NCBI RefSeq assembly: GCF_003992725.1
Contig: NZ_RZNF01000001.1
Span: forward strand, 62,001-126,000
Direction of reading: 5' to 3'
Source: Rhodomicrobium lacus
GTDB taxonomy: Bacteria > Pseudomonadota > Alphaproteobacteria > Rhizobiales > Rhodomicrobiaceae
Length of the DNA: 64,000 nucleotides
The notes beneath the pieces were generated by a model, which was given only the letters and a program-made list of their open reading frames with translations, did no database searches and had not been told where the DNA came from. The translations under genes were made by a program, and so were the position numbers. Of this stretch, positions 26,774 through 34,187 are shown in pieces. Numbering within the stretch: position 1 is the first letter of the stretch; each line of letters starts with the position of its first letter.

Positions 26774-27448
26774 TTATTCCCACCCCGTCGCGCGCCGCCG
26801 CGACACCGAAACGCCAAGACGAGGCGCGACCGCCGAAACATAATTGACCGTCTCGGTCGGAAGCGGCCTGCCGGCCGTCAGATAGTCTTCGTAGCGGGCA
26901 GGCCCTGCATTGTATGCCGCGAGAAACCCCGGCATGCCGTAGCGGTCGTGGAGTTCACGCAGATAGGCTGTCCCTGCGTGAACGTTGTCGCGCGGGTCGA
27001 ACGGATCGCGCCCGAAACCGTATCGCGCGCGCAATTCGCGCCACGTCTGCGGCATGATCTGCATCAGCCCCATCGCGCCCTTCGAGGAAACCGCGTAAAC
27101 GTCGCCGCCACTTTCCTGACTGATCACGGCGCGGATCCACACGGTCGGAATGCCGAAGCGCCTGGAAGCCTCCACCACGACATCGTCCACGGAATCACTT
27201 CTGTGCCTGTCGAACCGCCTTCGCTCGTCCGCATCGCCGCGAAAGTCCTCATAATACCGTGGCGTGCGGCTGAACGCGTCGTAGCCCCGGGACCGGTAGG
27301 CCTCCGCGCCCTCACCCGTGGCGGGAGAACAAGCTCCAAACGCACAGTTGCCCCCACCGGACGCCGCCTGCAAGGCTTGAGCAGCCACCGGCTCACCCAA
27401 GGCCAGAACGAAAGGCGCGGTCAAAATCAGGGTGCGGAGCAATGTCAT
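26774..27448 (-). CDS. Lytic transglycosylase (SLT domain), secreted
   Basis: 224 residues with a signal peptide (TLILTAPFVLALGEPVAAQA). The SLT domain (about 85-205) has the catalytic glutamate in VISQESGGD, followed by AMGLMQIMPQTW and LAAYNAGPARYEDY. It should cleave peptidoglycan glycan strands in the periplasm with anhydro-muramyl products. The short length and single domain resemble VirB1/MltE-like enzymes, but no secretion-system genes are nearby. It is divergent from the pseudouridine synthase gene. The 345-base gap between them holds only a doubtful 61-codon frame. Confidence 0.93.
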   Translation of the reverse strand: MTLLRTLILTAPFVLALGEPVAAQALQAASGGGNCAFGACSPATGEGAEAYRSRGYDAFSRTPRYYEDFRGDADERRRFDRHRSDSVDDVVVEASRRFGIPTVWIRAVISQESGGDVYAVSSKGAMGLMQIMPQTWRELRARYGFGRDPFDPRDNVHAGTAYLRELHDRYGMPGFLAAYNAGPARYEDYLTAGRPLPTETVNYVSAVAPRLGVSVSRRRATGWE

Positions 27449-27793
27449 TATCCTAGGGGTGAAAGCCCGTTTTCAGGAGGGGATGGGGTCAAGACACCCT
27501 ATTTGCCTTTGATGCAATTTCAATAAAAGTCGAGTTGTATCGTTGATAGATCATTAACGGACGCGTCGCTGGCTCTTTGCCGAAGCGGCTTGCGATCGCT
27601 GTCTTTTGGGCGCGACCGTCGCTTGCCGCTCGTTGGGCCCGCGCGGTCAAGCCTGTCGGCCCGTACATGCCCGCCCCAGTCGAATACGATTAGCGGCGTC
27701 GCCATCGTCCGCCTTCACGCGCCTGACCTTTGACCCAAGTTGCCGCTTTACTTTATCCCCGCTGCGCGGCCAAATGCGCGCGAGGAGTTTCAG

Positions 27794-28774
27794 ATGACCA
27801 TCGAAAAGCGTGCGGTCCGCACCGACGACGACGGCCTTCGTGTCGATCGCTGGCTGAAAAAGAATTACCCGGCACTGCCCCATACGCTCGTGCAGAAACT
27901 TGTCCGCACCGGACAGGTCCGCGTCGACGGCGGACGCGTGAAGGCGGACAGCCGCCTTTCGGCAGGGCAGGAAGTTCGCGTGCCCACGCATTTCGCCGAG
28001 CCTGAAAACGCGCCGCAGCCTTCGCTGAAACCGCCTCCGGGGCTCTCCAAGGCCGACCGCGATTTCATCGAGCGGATGATCGTGTTCGAGAACGACGAGA
28101 TGTTCATTCTCAACAAGCCCTTCGGCATCGCCGTTCAGGGCGGCACGAAGACGACGCGTCACATCGACGGACTGCTCGCGGGCATGGCCGACCGCTTCGG
28201 CGGCGAACGTCCGCGCCTCGTGCACCGGCTCGACCGCGATACCACCGGCATTCTCGTTGTCGCGAAGGACCGCCAGACCGCGGCCCGCCTCGGCCGGCTG
28301 TTCCAGACACGCTCGGTACAGAAGATCTACTGGGCGATCACGCGCGGCATCCCGAAGCCGCCACAGGGCAAGGTCGAGGCCGCGCTGGTCAAGGCAGCGG
28401 GGCCGGAGGGCGACCGCGTGCGCAAGGCGCGTCCCGGCGAGCAGGATCTCGCGCAGCACGCGACGACGTTTTATTCCGTCATCGACCGTGCCGCGAACAT
28501 GGCGTGGGTATCGCTGAAGCCGGTGACCGGTCGCCAGCATCAGCTTCGCGCGCATATGGACATTCTCGGCACGCCCATTCTCGGCGATCAGAAATATGGC
28601 GACGGGACCGAAATCCCCATCGAAGGCATCGAACGGAAGCTTCATCTGCATGCGCGCCGGCTGACGCTCAAGGATCCGAAGCTCGGCGAAATCGATATTT
28701 CCGCGCCCCTTCCGTCGCATATCGCGCAGACGTTCGAGCTTCTCGGATTCGATTCAGCCCGTTACGGGGAATAA
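27794..28774 (+). CDS. rluC: RluA-family pseudouridine synthase (RluC-type)
   Basis: 326 residues. The N-terminal S4 RNA-binding domain (VDRWLKKNYPALPHTLVQKL) is followed by the catalytic domain with RLVHRLDRDTTGILVVAK, whose Asp is the catalytic residue. The family isomerises uridines in 23S rRNA; RluC acts at 955/2504/2580. The start is set by GAGGAG upstream of the ATG at 27794. A HAD phosphatase gene follows on the same strand, an arrangement often seen in this order. RluC rather than RluD is inferred from length and context. Confidence 0.92.
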   Translation: MTIEKRAVRTDDDGLRVDRWLKKNYPALPHTLVQKLVRTGQVRVDGGRVKADSRLSAGQEVRVPTHFAEPENAPQPSLKPPPGLSKADRDFIERMIVFENDEMFILNKPFGIAVQGGTKTTRHIDGLLAGMADRFGGERPRLVHRLDRDTTGILVVAKDRQTAARLGRLFQTRSVQKIYWAITRGIPKPPQGKVEAALVKAAGPEGDRVRKARPGEQDLAQHATTFYSVIDRAANMAWVSLKPVTGRQHQLRAHMDILGTPILGDQKYGDGTEIPIEGIERKLHLHARRLTLKDPKLGEIDISAPLPSHIAQTFELLGFDSARYGE

Positions 28775-28900
28775 TTGTGCATAACAGACATGAGTCTAAC
28801 GTTTAGCTTCACGCGGCGTTAGCCCGGCATAATGTAGATCGTGCATTGTGGGAATGATTATCCGAACGGGGCGGAAACCGAACCTTCGCAGGTGCGAAAT

Positions 28901-29611
28901 ATGGCATCGACTCCTACGCTCATTGTTTTCGACTGTGACGGTACACTTGCCGATAGTCAGCATATCATCGTCGAGGCGATGAGGTTTTCTTTCCAGAACC
29001 TCGGGCTGGCCCTGCCTTCACGCCATGCGATCCTGCGCACCGTCGGCCTTTCGATGTCGGAGGCCATCGCCTGTCTCGCCCCGGACCTGTGCGAGGCCAC
29101 GCGCGACGACGTCATCGCCGCCTATCGCAACAAGTGCATGCAGCTTCGCAATGCCCGCCAGAGCGAGCCGATGTTCCTCGGCGCGGCGCAGCTTCTGGGC
29201 AGCCTTGCCGCGCGCGATGACGTGGTTCTCGGGATGGCAACGGGCAAATCGCGCCGCGGCGCGCTCCGTTTCATCGAGGAAAACGGGTTTTCGGCGATGT
29301 TTTCGACGGTGCAGACTGCCGACGACGCCCCCTCCAAGCCCCACCCCGCCATGCTGTTCCAGGCCATGCGCGAAACAGGCATCCCGCCGCAGTCGACGAT
29401 CATGATCGGCGATACGTCCTATGACATGCAGATGGCGGGCTCGGCGGCCTGCGCCGGCGTCGGCGTCACATGGGGTTATCACTCCGTGACGGAACTGACG
29501 CGGGCGGGGGCGCATGTCCTCGTGCACAGCTTCGCGTCCCTCGACAAGGCGCTCAGTCACGCACTGGAAGGCGGGCGCCTGCGTCCCTTCTGCCGGGATG
29601 TTGCAGCCTGA
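28901..29611 (+). CDS. HAD-superfamily hydrolase (phosphoglycolate phosphatase-like)
   Basis: 236 residues from the ATG at 28901. The four HAD motifs are in order: VFDCDGTLADSQ, ATGKSRRG, SKPHPAML and MIGDTSYDMQMAGSA, with a helical cap domain between I and II. It should be a cytosolic Mg2+-dependent phosphatase; the substrate is not determined. A longer start at GTG 28841 is possible, but the conserved region begins near 28901. It lies 126 bases downstream of the pseudouridine synthase gene. Confidence 0.9.
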   Translation: MASTPTLIVFDCDGTLADSQHIIVEAMRFSFQNLGLALPSRHAILRTVGLSMSEAIACLAPDLCEATRDDVIAAYRNKCMQLRNARQSEPMFLGAAQLLGSLAARDDVVLGMATGKSRRGALRFIEENGFSAMFSTVQTADDAPSKPHPAMLFQAMRETGIPPQSTIMIGDTSYDMQMAGSAACAGVGVTWGYHSVTELTRAGAHVLVHSFASLDKALSHALEGGRLRPFCRDVAA

Positions 29612-29777
29612 CCGGCTGACGATTTCGTCCACCAAAAGCGATGCACTCCGTCGGCGCGCGGCGCGCGAAAGCCGTTCCCCGCATGCCTGCGCATGTGAAA
29701 GGGAATATCCCACCGGCTCGGAAAACCGTACTCGCCTTTCCCCTTATATACGGCACGACGGGAGAAAACGGCGCCAA

Positions 29778-29864
29778 TTTAGAATTGTTCTTCAGAGCTG
29801 TTCTTTAGAATGATTATGCGGGCGCAGTGCACTTCAAAAGAATGCGAATTAGAACTGTTATATT
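29778..29864. promoter_or_regulatory. Three Irr-box (iron control element)-like sites upstream of the flavodoxin
   Basis: Site 1 (29778-29794) is TTTAGAA-TTG-TTCTTCA. Site 2 (29804-29820) is TTTAGAA-TGA-TTATGCG. Site 3 (29848-29864) is ATTAGAA-CTG-TTATATT. The Irr element of rhizobia is TTTAGAA-N3-TTCTAAA. Site 1 is the best inverted match (AGAA-N3-TTCT). All lie 169-255 bases upstream of the flavodoxin ATG in a 420-base AT-rich gap with no gene. The distance would suit activation rather than blocking a promoter, but this is inferred. Confidence 0.6.
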
Positions 29865-30032
29865 TCGATGAAATAATCGCAGATATCCGCCAAATATCGT
29901 GGTTTTATATTTGATGCGCCTTTCGCCATGCGCTAACTTCTTAGGCGTTGGTGTTCGCGGTTGAACACACGCGGCTGCGGGGTCTTGCTGCCGCTTTCCT
30001 TCTGCTTTGCGACAGGGTGAAAAGTCCAGACC

Positions 30033-30515
30033 ATGAGTGTGAACGTCATTTTCGGCTCCGACGGCGGCGCGACCAAAGCGGTTGCCTCCAAGATCGCCAA
30101 AAAGCTTTCCGGCAAAGCCATCGACATCAAGGACGCGACGGCGGCTGATTTCGAAAGCCCAAGCCTTCTTATTCTCGGCTCGCCCACCTACGGCAACGGC
30201 ACCCTTCAGACCGACTGGGAAGACAACATCGAAAAGCTGACCTCCGCCAATCTCGCGGGCAAGAAGGTCGCCATCTTCGGCACCGGCGATCAGGAAGGCT
30301 ATCCCGAGAGCTTCGTGGACGCGATCGGCATCCTTTACGACTACGCGGTCGACGCGGGCGCGGAAGTCGTCGGGTTCACCGATACGGCGGGCTACAACTA
30401 TTCCGGATCGACCGCGGAGCGCGACGGCAAGTTCGTCGGCCTGCCCCTCGACCAGGACACGCAGTCTTCCAAGACAGACAAGAGGATCACGGATTGGATC
30501 AGCCGTCTGACCTAA
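30033..30515 (+). CDS. fldA: Long-chain flavodoxin
   Basis: 160 residues. The FMN phosphate loop reads GSDGGATKAVASKIAKKL, followed by LGSPTYGNGTLQTDW, and the long-chain insertion contains YNYSGSTAERDGKFVGLPLD. It is a cytosolic one-electron carrier that replaces ferredoxin when iron is short and can feed electrons to nitrogenase (NifF role). The upstream iron boxes agree with iron control. The stop overlaps the start of the next gene by 22 bases. NifF versus general FldA cannot be decided from sequence. Confidence 0.94.
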   Translation: MSVNVIFGSDGGATKAVASKIAKKLSGKAIDIKDATAADFESPSLLILGSPTYGNGTLQTDWEDNIEKLTSANLAGKKVAIFGTGDQEGYPESFVDAIGILYDYAVDAGAEVVGFTDTAGYNYSGSTAERDGKFVGLPLDQDTQSSKTDKRITDWISRLT

Positions 30516-30940
30516 ACGAGGGCGTCATCCGCGTCTTCAATCACCACCTCTACGAGCTGTCGAGAGGGATCAGGCCGCTCAGCATGCTGACCATGACGAA
30601 GGCGGCGTCGGTTTTCGTAGAGGCACGGCTCGTCCGCGAAGGTGTTGCGTATTACGTGCACGAAGCCTGCCCTACGAAACTCAACGTCGTGTTCGGGCGC
30701 CCGGCGGCTGTTGAAGCCGCACGACGGTTCCTGACCCGGCCGCTTTGCGATCTCTCGCCCGAGCATGATTTCATGCTCGGCATTCTCCTCGGCTACGACC
30801 GCGAGCAACAATGCGTTCGCTACCTCGAAAGGTCGGCTTCTGCGGGCGAGCAGCAGGTGCTTGCCGCCCCTGATTTCGACGACAAATCCGCAAGCTGGCT
30901 CGATGCCGCCGTCGAGGCGAACCCGGAGCGCGCGCACTGA
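30494..30940 (+). CDS. DUF2023-family protein coupled to flavodoxin
   Basis: 148 residues starting at TTG inside the last codons of the flavodoxin gene, the only start upstream of the conserved VFNHHLYELSRGIRPLSMLTM block. The region LTMTKAASVFVEARL resembles a helical, possibly DNA- or protein-contacting segment. The rest (FVEARLVREGVAYYVHEACP, then LNVVFGRPAAVEAARRF) is compact and soluble. From memory, this matches DUF2023, proteins of unknown role. The 22-base overlap implies co-translation with flavodoxin and a role in the same iron-limited redox response. Confidence 0.8.
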   Translation: MDQPSDLNEGVIRVFNHHLYELSRGIRPLSMLTMTKAASVFVEARLVREGVAYYVHEACPTKLNVVFGRPAAVEAARRFLTRPLCDLSPEHDFMLGILLGYDREQQCVRYLERSASAGEQQVLAAPDFDDKSASWLDAAVEANPERAH

Positions 30941-30981
30941 TCGCGCGCTTTTCCGCTTTCATCGCGCGCTTTTCCGCTTTC
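30940..30981. repeat. Exact 21-bp tandem duplication
   Basis: Two identical copies of ATCGCGCGCTTTTCCGCTTTC (one base longer than quoted motifs elsewhere) lie back to back directly after the DUF2023 stop codon, in the gap before the convergent LysR gene. It is probably a slippage product with no evident function. Confidence 0.85.
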
Positions 30982-31027
30982 GTTGAAGCCGCAACGGTAT
31001 CGCCGCACGCGCAGGCCGCGCCTTCTC

Positions 31028-31921
31028 TCAGGCACTGATGTTCGTCAGCCGGTCGCGGATTTCCGGCATCGCCGGATGTGGCGGCTTGTCCTTGTGCACG
31101 ATCAATCCGAGCTGCCTCACAAGCGGAGGCGAAAGCGGCCGCGCCACGATGCTGCGCCCGAGATAGAGGTCTTCCCTGTTCTCGATGGCGAGGATGGCGA
31201 CCCCGACGCCCGCCGCCACCATCGCCTTCAGCGCCTCCGAATTGCCGAGATAGAGCGTCGGTTTCGGGTGGATGCCCTGCGCCTCGAACCAGCCGACCAC
31301 GAGGCGGTGCATCTGCGTCGTCGGCAGGTCCAGAAGGAGAGCGCGTTTCTTGAGGTAGTCCGCTGGTATCGCGGACGGCAAGCCGGCACCTTCATGCATC
31401 GGGAAGACGGCCATGAGCGGATCTTCGCGGACCTTCGTCACCGATACCGGCGCCGCCTTGTCGATGGGCAGCGCAACGAGGCCGATGTCGAGTTCGTTTG
31501 CCGCCACCTTTTCCACGATGACATGCGACAGGTCGATTTCGATGGAAATTTCGAGTTCGGGATGCGTCAGGCGCAGTTCGCCAAGCAGCCTCGGCAGAAG
31601 ATAAACGCAGACGGTGATGGTCGCGCCGAGCCGGATCGGGCTCATCCAGCCGTCGCGATAGCGCCCCACGGCAAGCACGGCCTCCTCAGCGTCGCCGATG
31701 AGCTTCCCCCCGCGCGCGACGAGTTCCTTTCCGGCGTCGGTCGCAAAGGCGCGCTTGCCGAGACGTGCCACCAGTTGCACGCCAAGTCGCGCCTCAAGCT
31801 CCTTGATCTGCTGGCTTACGGCGGGCTGCGTCAAATTCAGCGCGCGCGCCGCCGCCGTAAAGCTCCCCCGCTTCACGACCTCAAGAAACGTCCGCACCTG
31901 ATCGAGATTGAGATCGCGCAT
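31028..31921 (-). CDS. LysR-family regulator divergent from a DUF1127 gene
   Basis: 297 residues. The HTH is at about 4-60 (VRTFLEVVKRGSFTAAARAL, NLTQPAVSQQIKELEARLG), followed by a two-subdomain effector domain. I choose ATG 31919-31921. The longer frame to 31972 would place the operator-like repeats inside the gene. It is divergent from a DUF1127 gene 129 bases away. That gap carries three alternating CGATAA/TTATCG half-sites, so autoregulation and control of the neighbour are likely. The ligand is unknown. Confidence 0.92.
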   Translation of the reverse strand: MRDLNLDQVRTFLEVVKRGSFTAAARALNLTQPAVSQQIKELEARLGVQLVARLGKRAFATDAGKELVARGGKLIGDAEEAVLAVGRYRDGWMSPIRLGATITVCVYLLPRLLGELRLTHPELEISIEIDLSHVIVEKVAANELDIGLVALPIDKAAPVSVTKVREDPLMAVFPMHEGAGLPSAIPADYLKKRALLLDLPTTQMHRLVVGWFEAQGIHPKPTLYLGNSEALKAMVAAGVGVAILAIENREDLYLGRSIVARPLSPPLVRQLGLIVHKDKPPHPAMPEIRDRLTNISA

Positions 31922-31941
31922 TTTAGGAACCAAAGGAATGC

Positions 31942-31978
31942 TTATCGTTACGCAAACGATAATCGATTTCATTTATCG
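31942..31978. promoter_or_regulatory. Three alternating half-sites, probable LysR operator
   Basis: TTATCG (31942-31947), CGATAA (31957-31962) and TTATCG (31973-31978) form two overlapping inverted repeats with 9- and 10-base spacers. They lie in the divergent intergenic region between the LysR gene and the DUF1127 gene, where LysR regulators usually bind. Confidence 0.65.
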
Positions 31979-32050
31979 AAGGAAGGGGAGCATATCTGGT
32001 GTCCGCCAGCGTCGGCGGCATAGCGGCGCGGGATACTGGAGACGAGTACG

Positions 32051-32287
32051 ATGACAACGATGAAACACGCTCAACCTCTTAGCGATGCGGCTTCGACCAT
32101 GGCGACGGGCGGCTTCTTCGATAAGGCGCTCGGCCTGTTGTCGTCCGTCAAACGTCGCTGGAACGCGGAAGCCGAGATACGCAACGCCGTCGCCGAACTC
32201 GAACAGCTCGACGACCGCGCGCTTCGCGACATCGGCCTCAACCGTTATGACCTCGAAGATCGCGTTCGCCACCACCACCGGCATTAG
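32051..32287 (+). CDS. DUF1127 small protein
   Basis: 78 residues. The C-terminal DUF1127 motif is clear: AVAELEQLDDRALRDIGLNR followed by a basic, His-rich tail. Small DUF1127 proteins in alphaproteobacteria affect stress, phosphate and RNA metabolism, but the mechanism is unsettled. It is transcribed divergently from the LysR gene and probably controlled by it through the repeats at 31942-31978. Residues 20-50 could be an amphipathic helix. Confidence 0.88.
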   Translation: MTTMKHAQPLSDAASTMATGGFFDKALGLLSSVKRRWNAEAEIRNAVAELEQLDDRALRDIGLNRYDLEDRVRHHHRH

Positions 32288-32457
32288 CATCGGCAGCATC
32301 GGCATCGATTTGACCGAGACAGGCTGACCGGCACTTGAACGTAAAGCGTCGAGCCGCGCTCGATTTGCGGCACGACGCATCAAGGGGCCTTCCCTCTCAT
32401 GGCTCCCACGCGGTTGATCAGGTGAGGCGCGACAGGTGCGCGCCTCGGGCCGGCACG

Positions 32458-32799
32458 TCACGGATAGCTCGACACCACGCGATGCGACGCTTCGAGCGTG
32501 CGCCAGATGTCGATCGTGAGCCGGGCATGCGCCCGCGCCGCCTTCAGTTCTTCGAGGGCGGCCGCTGCGCTCGCCTCCTCCGCCACGGCTTCCGCGTAAG
32601 CCTCGCTCGCATAGGCCTCGCGCTCCTGTCCCGCAATCGGCAGATCGGACACGGCTTTCATTGCGAGCGCCTTCACGCGGCGCACCTTGCCTTCCGCGAT
32701 GAGCGCGCGCTCGATACGCGCGCGAAGCTCGGCGGCGCTCTTTCCGTCGAAATTGATGGCATTCATCAACTGACGGTCGGTTACCATCGCCTTCTTCAC
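32458..32799 (-). CDS. Unknown helical protein, second of a coupled pair
   Basis: 113 residues, predicted almost entirely helical with an alanine-rich central coiled coil (about 50-95). The start overlaps the stop of the upstream gene by ATGA (32796-32799), so translation is coupled. I recognise no domain. Together with its partner it looks like a small two-protein module, perhaps regulatory or structural. No neighbour suggests a role. Confidence 0.72.
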   Translation of the reverse strand: MKKAMVTDRQLMNAINFDGKSAAELRARIERALIAEGKVRRVKALAMKAVSDLPIAGQEREAYASEAYAEAVAEEASAAAALEELKAARAHARLTIDIWRTLEASHRVVSSYP

Positions 32800-33143
32800 G
32801 GTCTGCCCGCTCGCGAGATGCGCTTGTCGAACGCGCTCCGGGCGATGGCGCCACTCGAAGGGGCCGCTTCCCCCGCCTCAGCCGCAATCATCTCTTCCAG
32901 CGCTTCGTATTCACGGCGCAGAAATGCGCAGATATTCAGGTGTCGATTGACGTCGTAGAGCCACGAACCGGCATGCCCACGCGCAATTTCGATCTTCCGC
33001 GCCGCCTTGAGCTGCGCAATGATGGACAGACGGCCTTTGAGGCTGGTGTCGCCCGCCTCGATTTCGCCAATGCCGAGAAGATAGGCCAGCGCCTTGCGCC
33101 GCTTCATCTCCTCCGCGTCGAGGGACTCATTCGTCACGCCCAC
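32796..33143 (-). CDS. Unknown small protein, first of a coupled pair
   Basis: 115 residues from GTG at 33141-33143, chosen because GGGAG lies 7 bases upstream. An in-frame extension to 33356 lacks such a site and runs through what should be the divergent promoter region. The core AYLLGIGEIEAGDTSLKGR and SWLYDVNRHLNICAFLRREY is helical and well ordered. No known family recognised. It overlaps the downstream gene by ATGA. Confidence 0.72.
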   Translation of the reverse strand: MGVTNESLDAEEMKRRKALAYLLGIGEIEAGDTSLKGRLSIIAQLKAARKIEIARGHAGSWLYDVNRHLNICAFLRREYEALEEMIAAEAGEAAPSSGAIARSAFDKRISRAGRP

Positions 33144-33300
33144 GGAGTGTCTCCCGAACTCGCAACAACTGATACGGGTAATAGAAGAAAGCGCTTTAAC
33201 CTTCGGTGAATCGAAAGCGGGACGAAAACCCGGCCTGCGCAAATTGCGCTTGCGTGCTTCTCCAATTTTAAGAAAATCCGTCTCAACTGTTGGGGACGCC

Positions 33301-33993
33301 ATGTTCGAAGTCATCCGCGACGCGCTCATCTGGCTCATGAGCTGGGTTCTGGACAAGCCGCCTCAGGGCGGCGAGGCGTTCAGGCTGCTGTTCCTGATCG
33401 GCTTTTCAGTGTTTGCCACCTGGATCAGCCTCTATTGGCGCGACCTCGCCTATCGCTCCCGCACGATCCGCCGCAGGCTCAAGCCCGAAGAGCGCTATGC
33501 GGGCCGCTATTTTCAGGCCGTCTGGCAAAAAGGCGACCTGCGCTACGCCTTCGTGAATATCTTCTTCAACTGGCGGCGGCGTCGCTACGAGGCCGCTGGC
33601 CGCGCCTACGCCGCCGATGGGACGGAGCTTGCCTCCTTCAGCTCGTCCTATGTGCGCTTCCCGTCCGAAAAGGATTCCGAGATCGAATTCATGTGGAAGA
33701 GCAATTCCGGCGTCTCGGGCTATACGCGCCTCGCCATCGAGGATTCGGACGAAGACCTCATCCAGGGCGACGGACTCGTCGTGCATATCGACGGCGAGAT
33801 TTGCAGCTATCCGATGAAATTCAAGCATATGCACGACCGCTATGTGCGCGAGGCGCTCGGCGTCACGGTCCCGAAGCATTCCTCGCAGGAGCCGAATTTC
33901 GTGCGCCTCTTCAACGTGCGTTACGGCCCGAATGTGCGGAGCGGTTTCGCAGGCGCGCAAAAACCGGAGCCCGAGCCCGCGATACCGGCATAG
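33301..33993 (+). CDS. Unknown protein with one N-terminal membrane helix
   Basis: 230 residues. A membrane segment at about 28-45 (LLFLIGFSVFATWISLYW) is followed by a basic stretch and then a soluble beta-rich domain (WKSNSGVSGYTRLAIEDSDE, CSYPMKFKHMHDRYVREALG). GGGGA precedes the ATG at 33301. The frame is open upstream but without a better start. No family is recognised. It is upstream of the KefB-like gene with 194 bases between and is probably separately expressed. Confidence 0.75.
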   Translation: MFEVIRDALIWLMSWVLDKPPQGGEAFRLLFLIGFSVFATWISLYWRDLAYRSRTIRRRLKPEERYAGRYFQAVWQKGDLRYAFVNIFFNWRRRRYEAAGRAYAADGTELASFSSSYVRFPSEKDSEIEFMWKSNSGVSGYTRLAIEDSDEDLIQGDGLVVHIDGEICSYPMKFKHMHDRYVREALGVTVPKHSSQEPNFVRLFNVRYGPNVRSGFAGAQKPEPEPAIPA

Positions 33994-34187
33994 CGCGCGC
34001 TGAATGCCGCCAGACCGTCGTAGCGGTTCAAGATCCGCATCGGAACAATCCCTTATCCCTCGCTCGTGGATCGGCAAGTTTCTTGCTATGCTCGCCTTTG
34101 CAAGGGTTTACCGAAAGCAGAAAGCAAGCGCATCCTCCGTCGGCTGGCTGTTCGGAAGCTCCCGATGACGAGGTTGAAAGGCATGGC

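Noticed and set aside
27520-27705. A 61-codon minus-strand frame between the lytic transglycosylase and pseudouridine synthase genes
   Set aside because: A modest ribosome site exists, but the product is highly charged after residue 15 with no family resemblance, and it occupies the divergent promoter region.
33435-34187. Upstream in-frame extension of the KefB-like gene
   Set aside because: It overlaps another supported gene in a different frame and lacks membrane character; the first transporter helix begins just after 34188.
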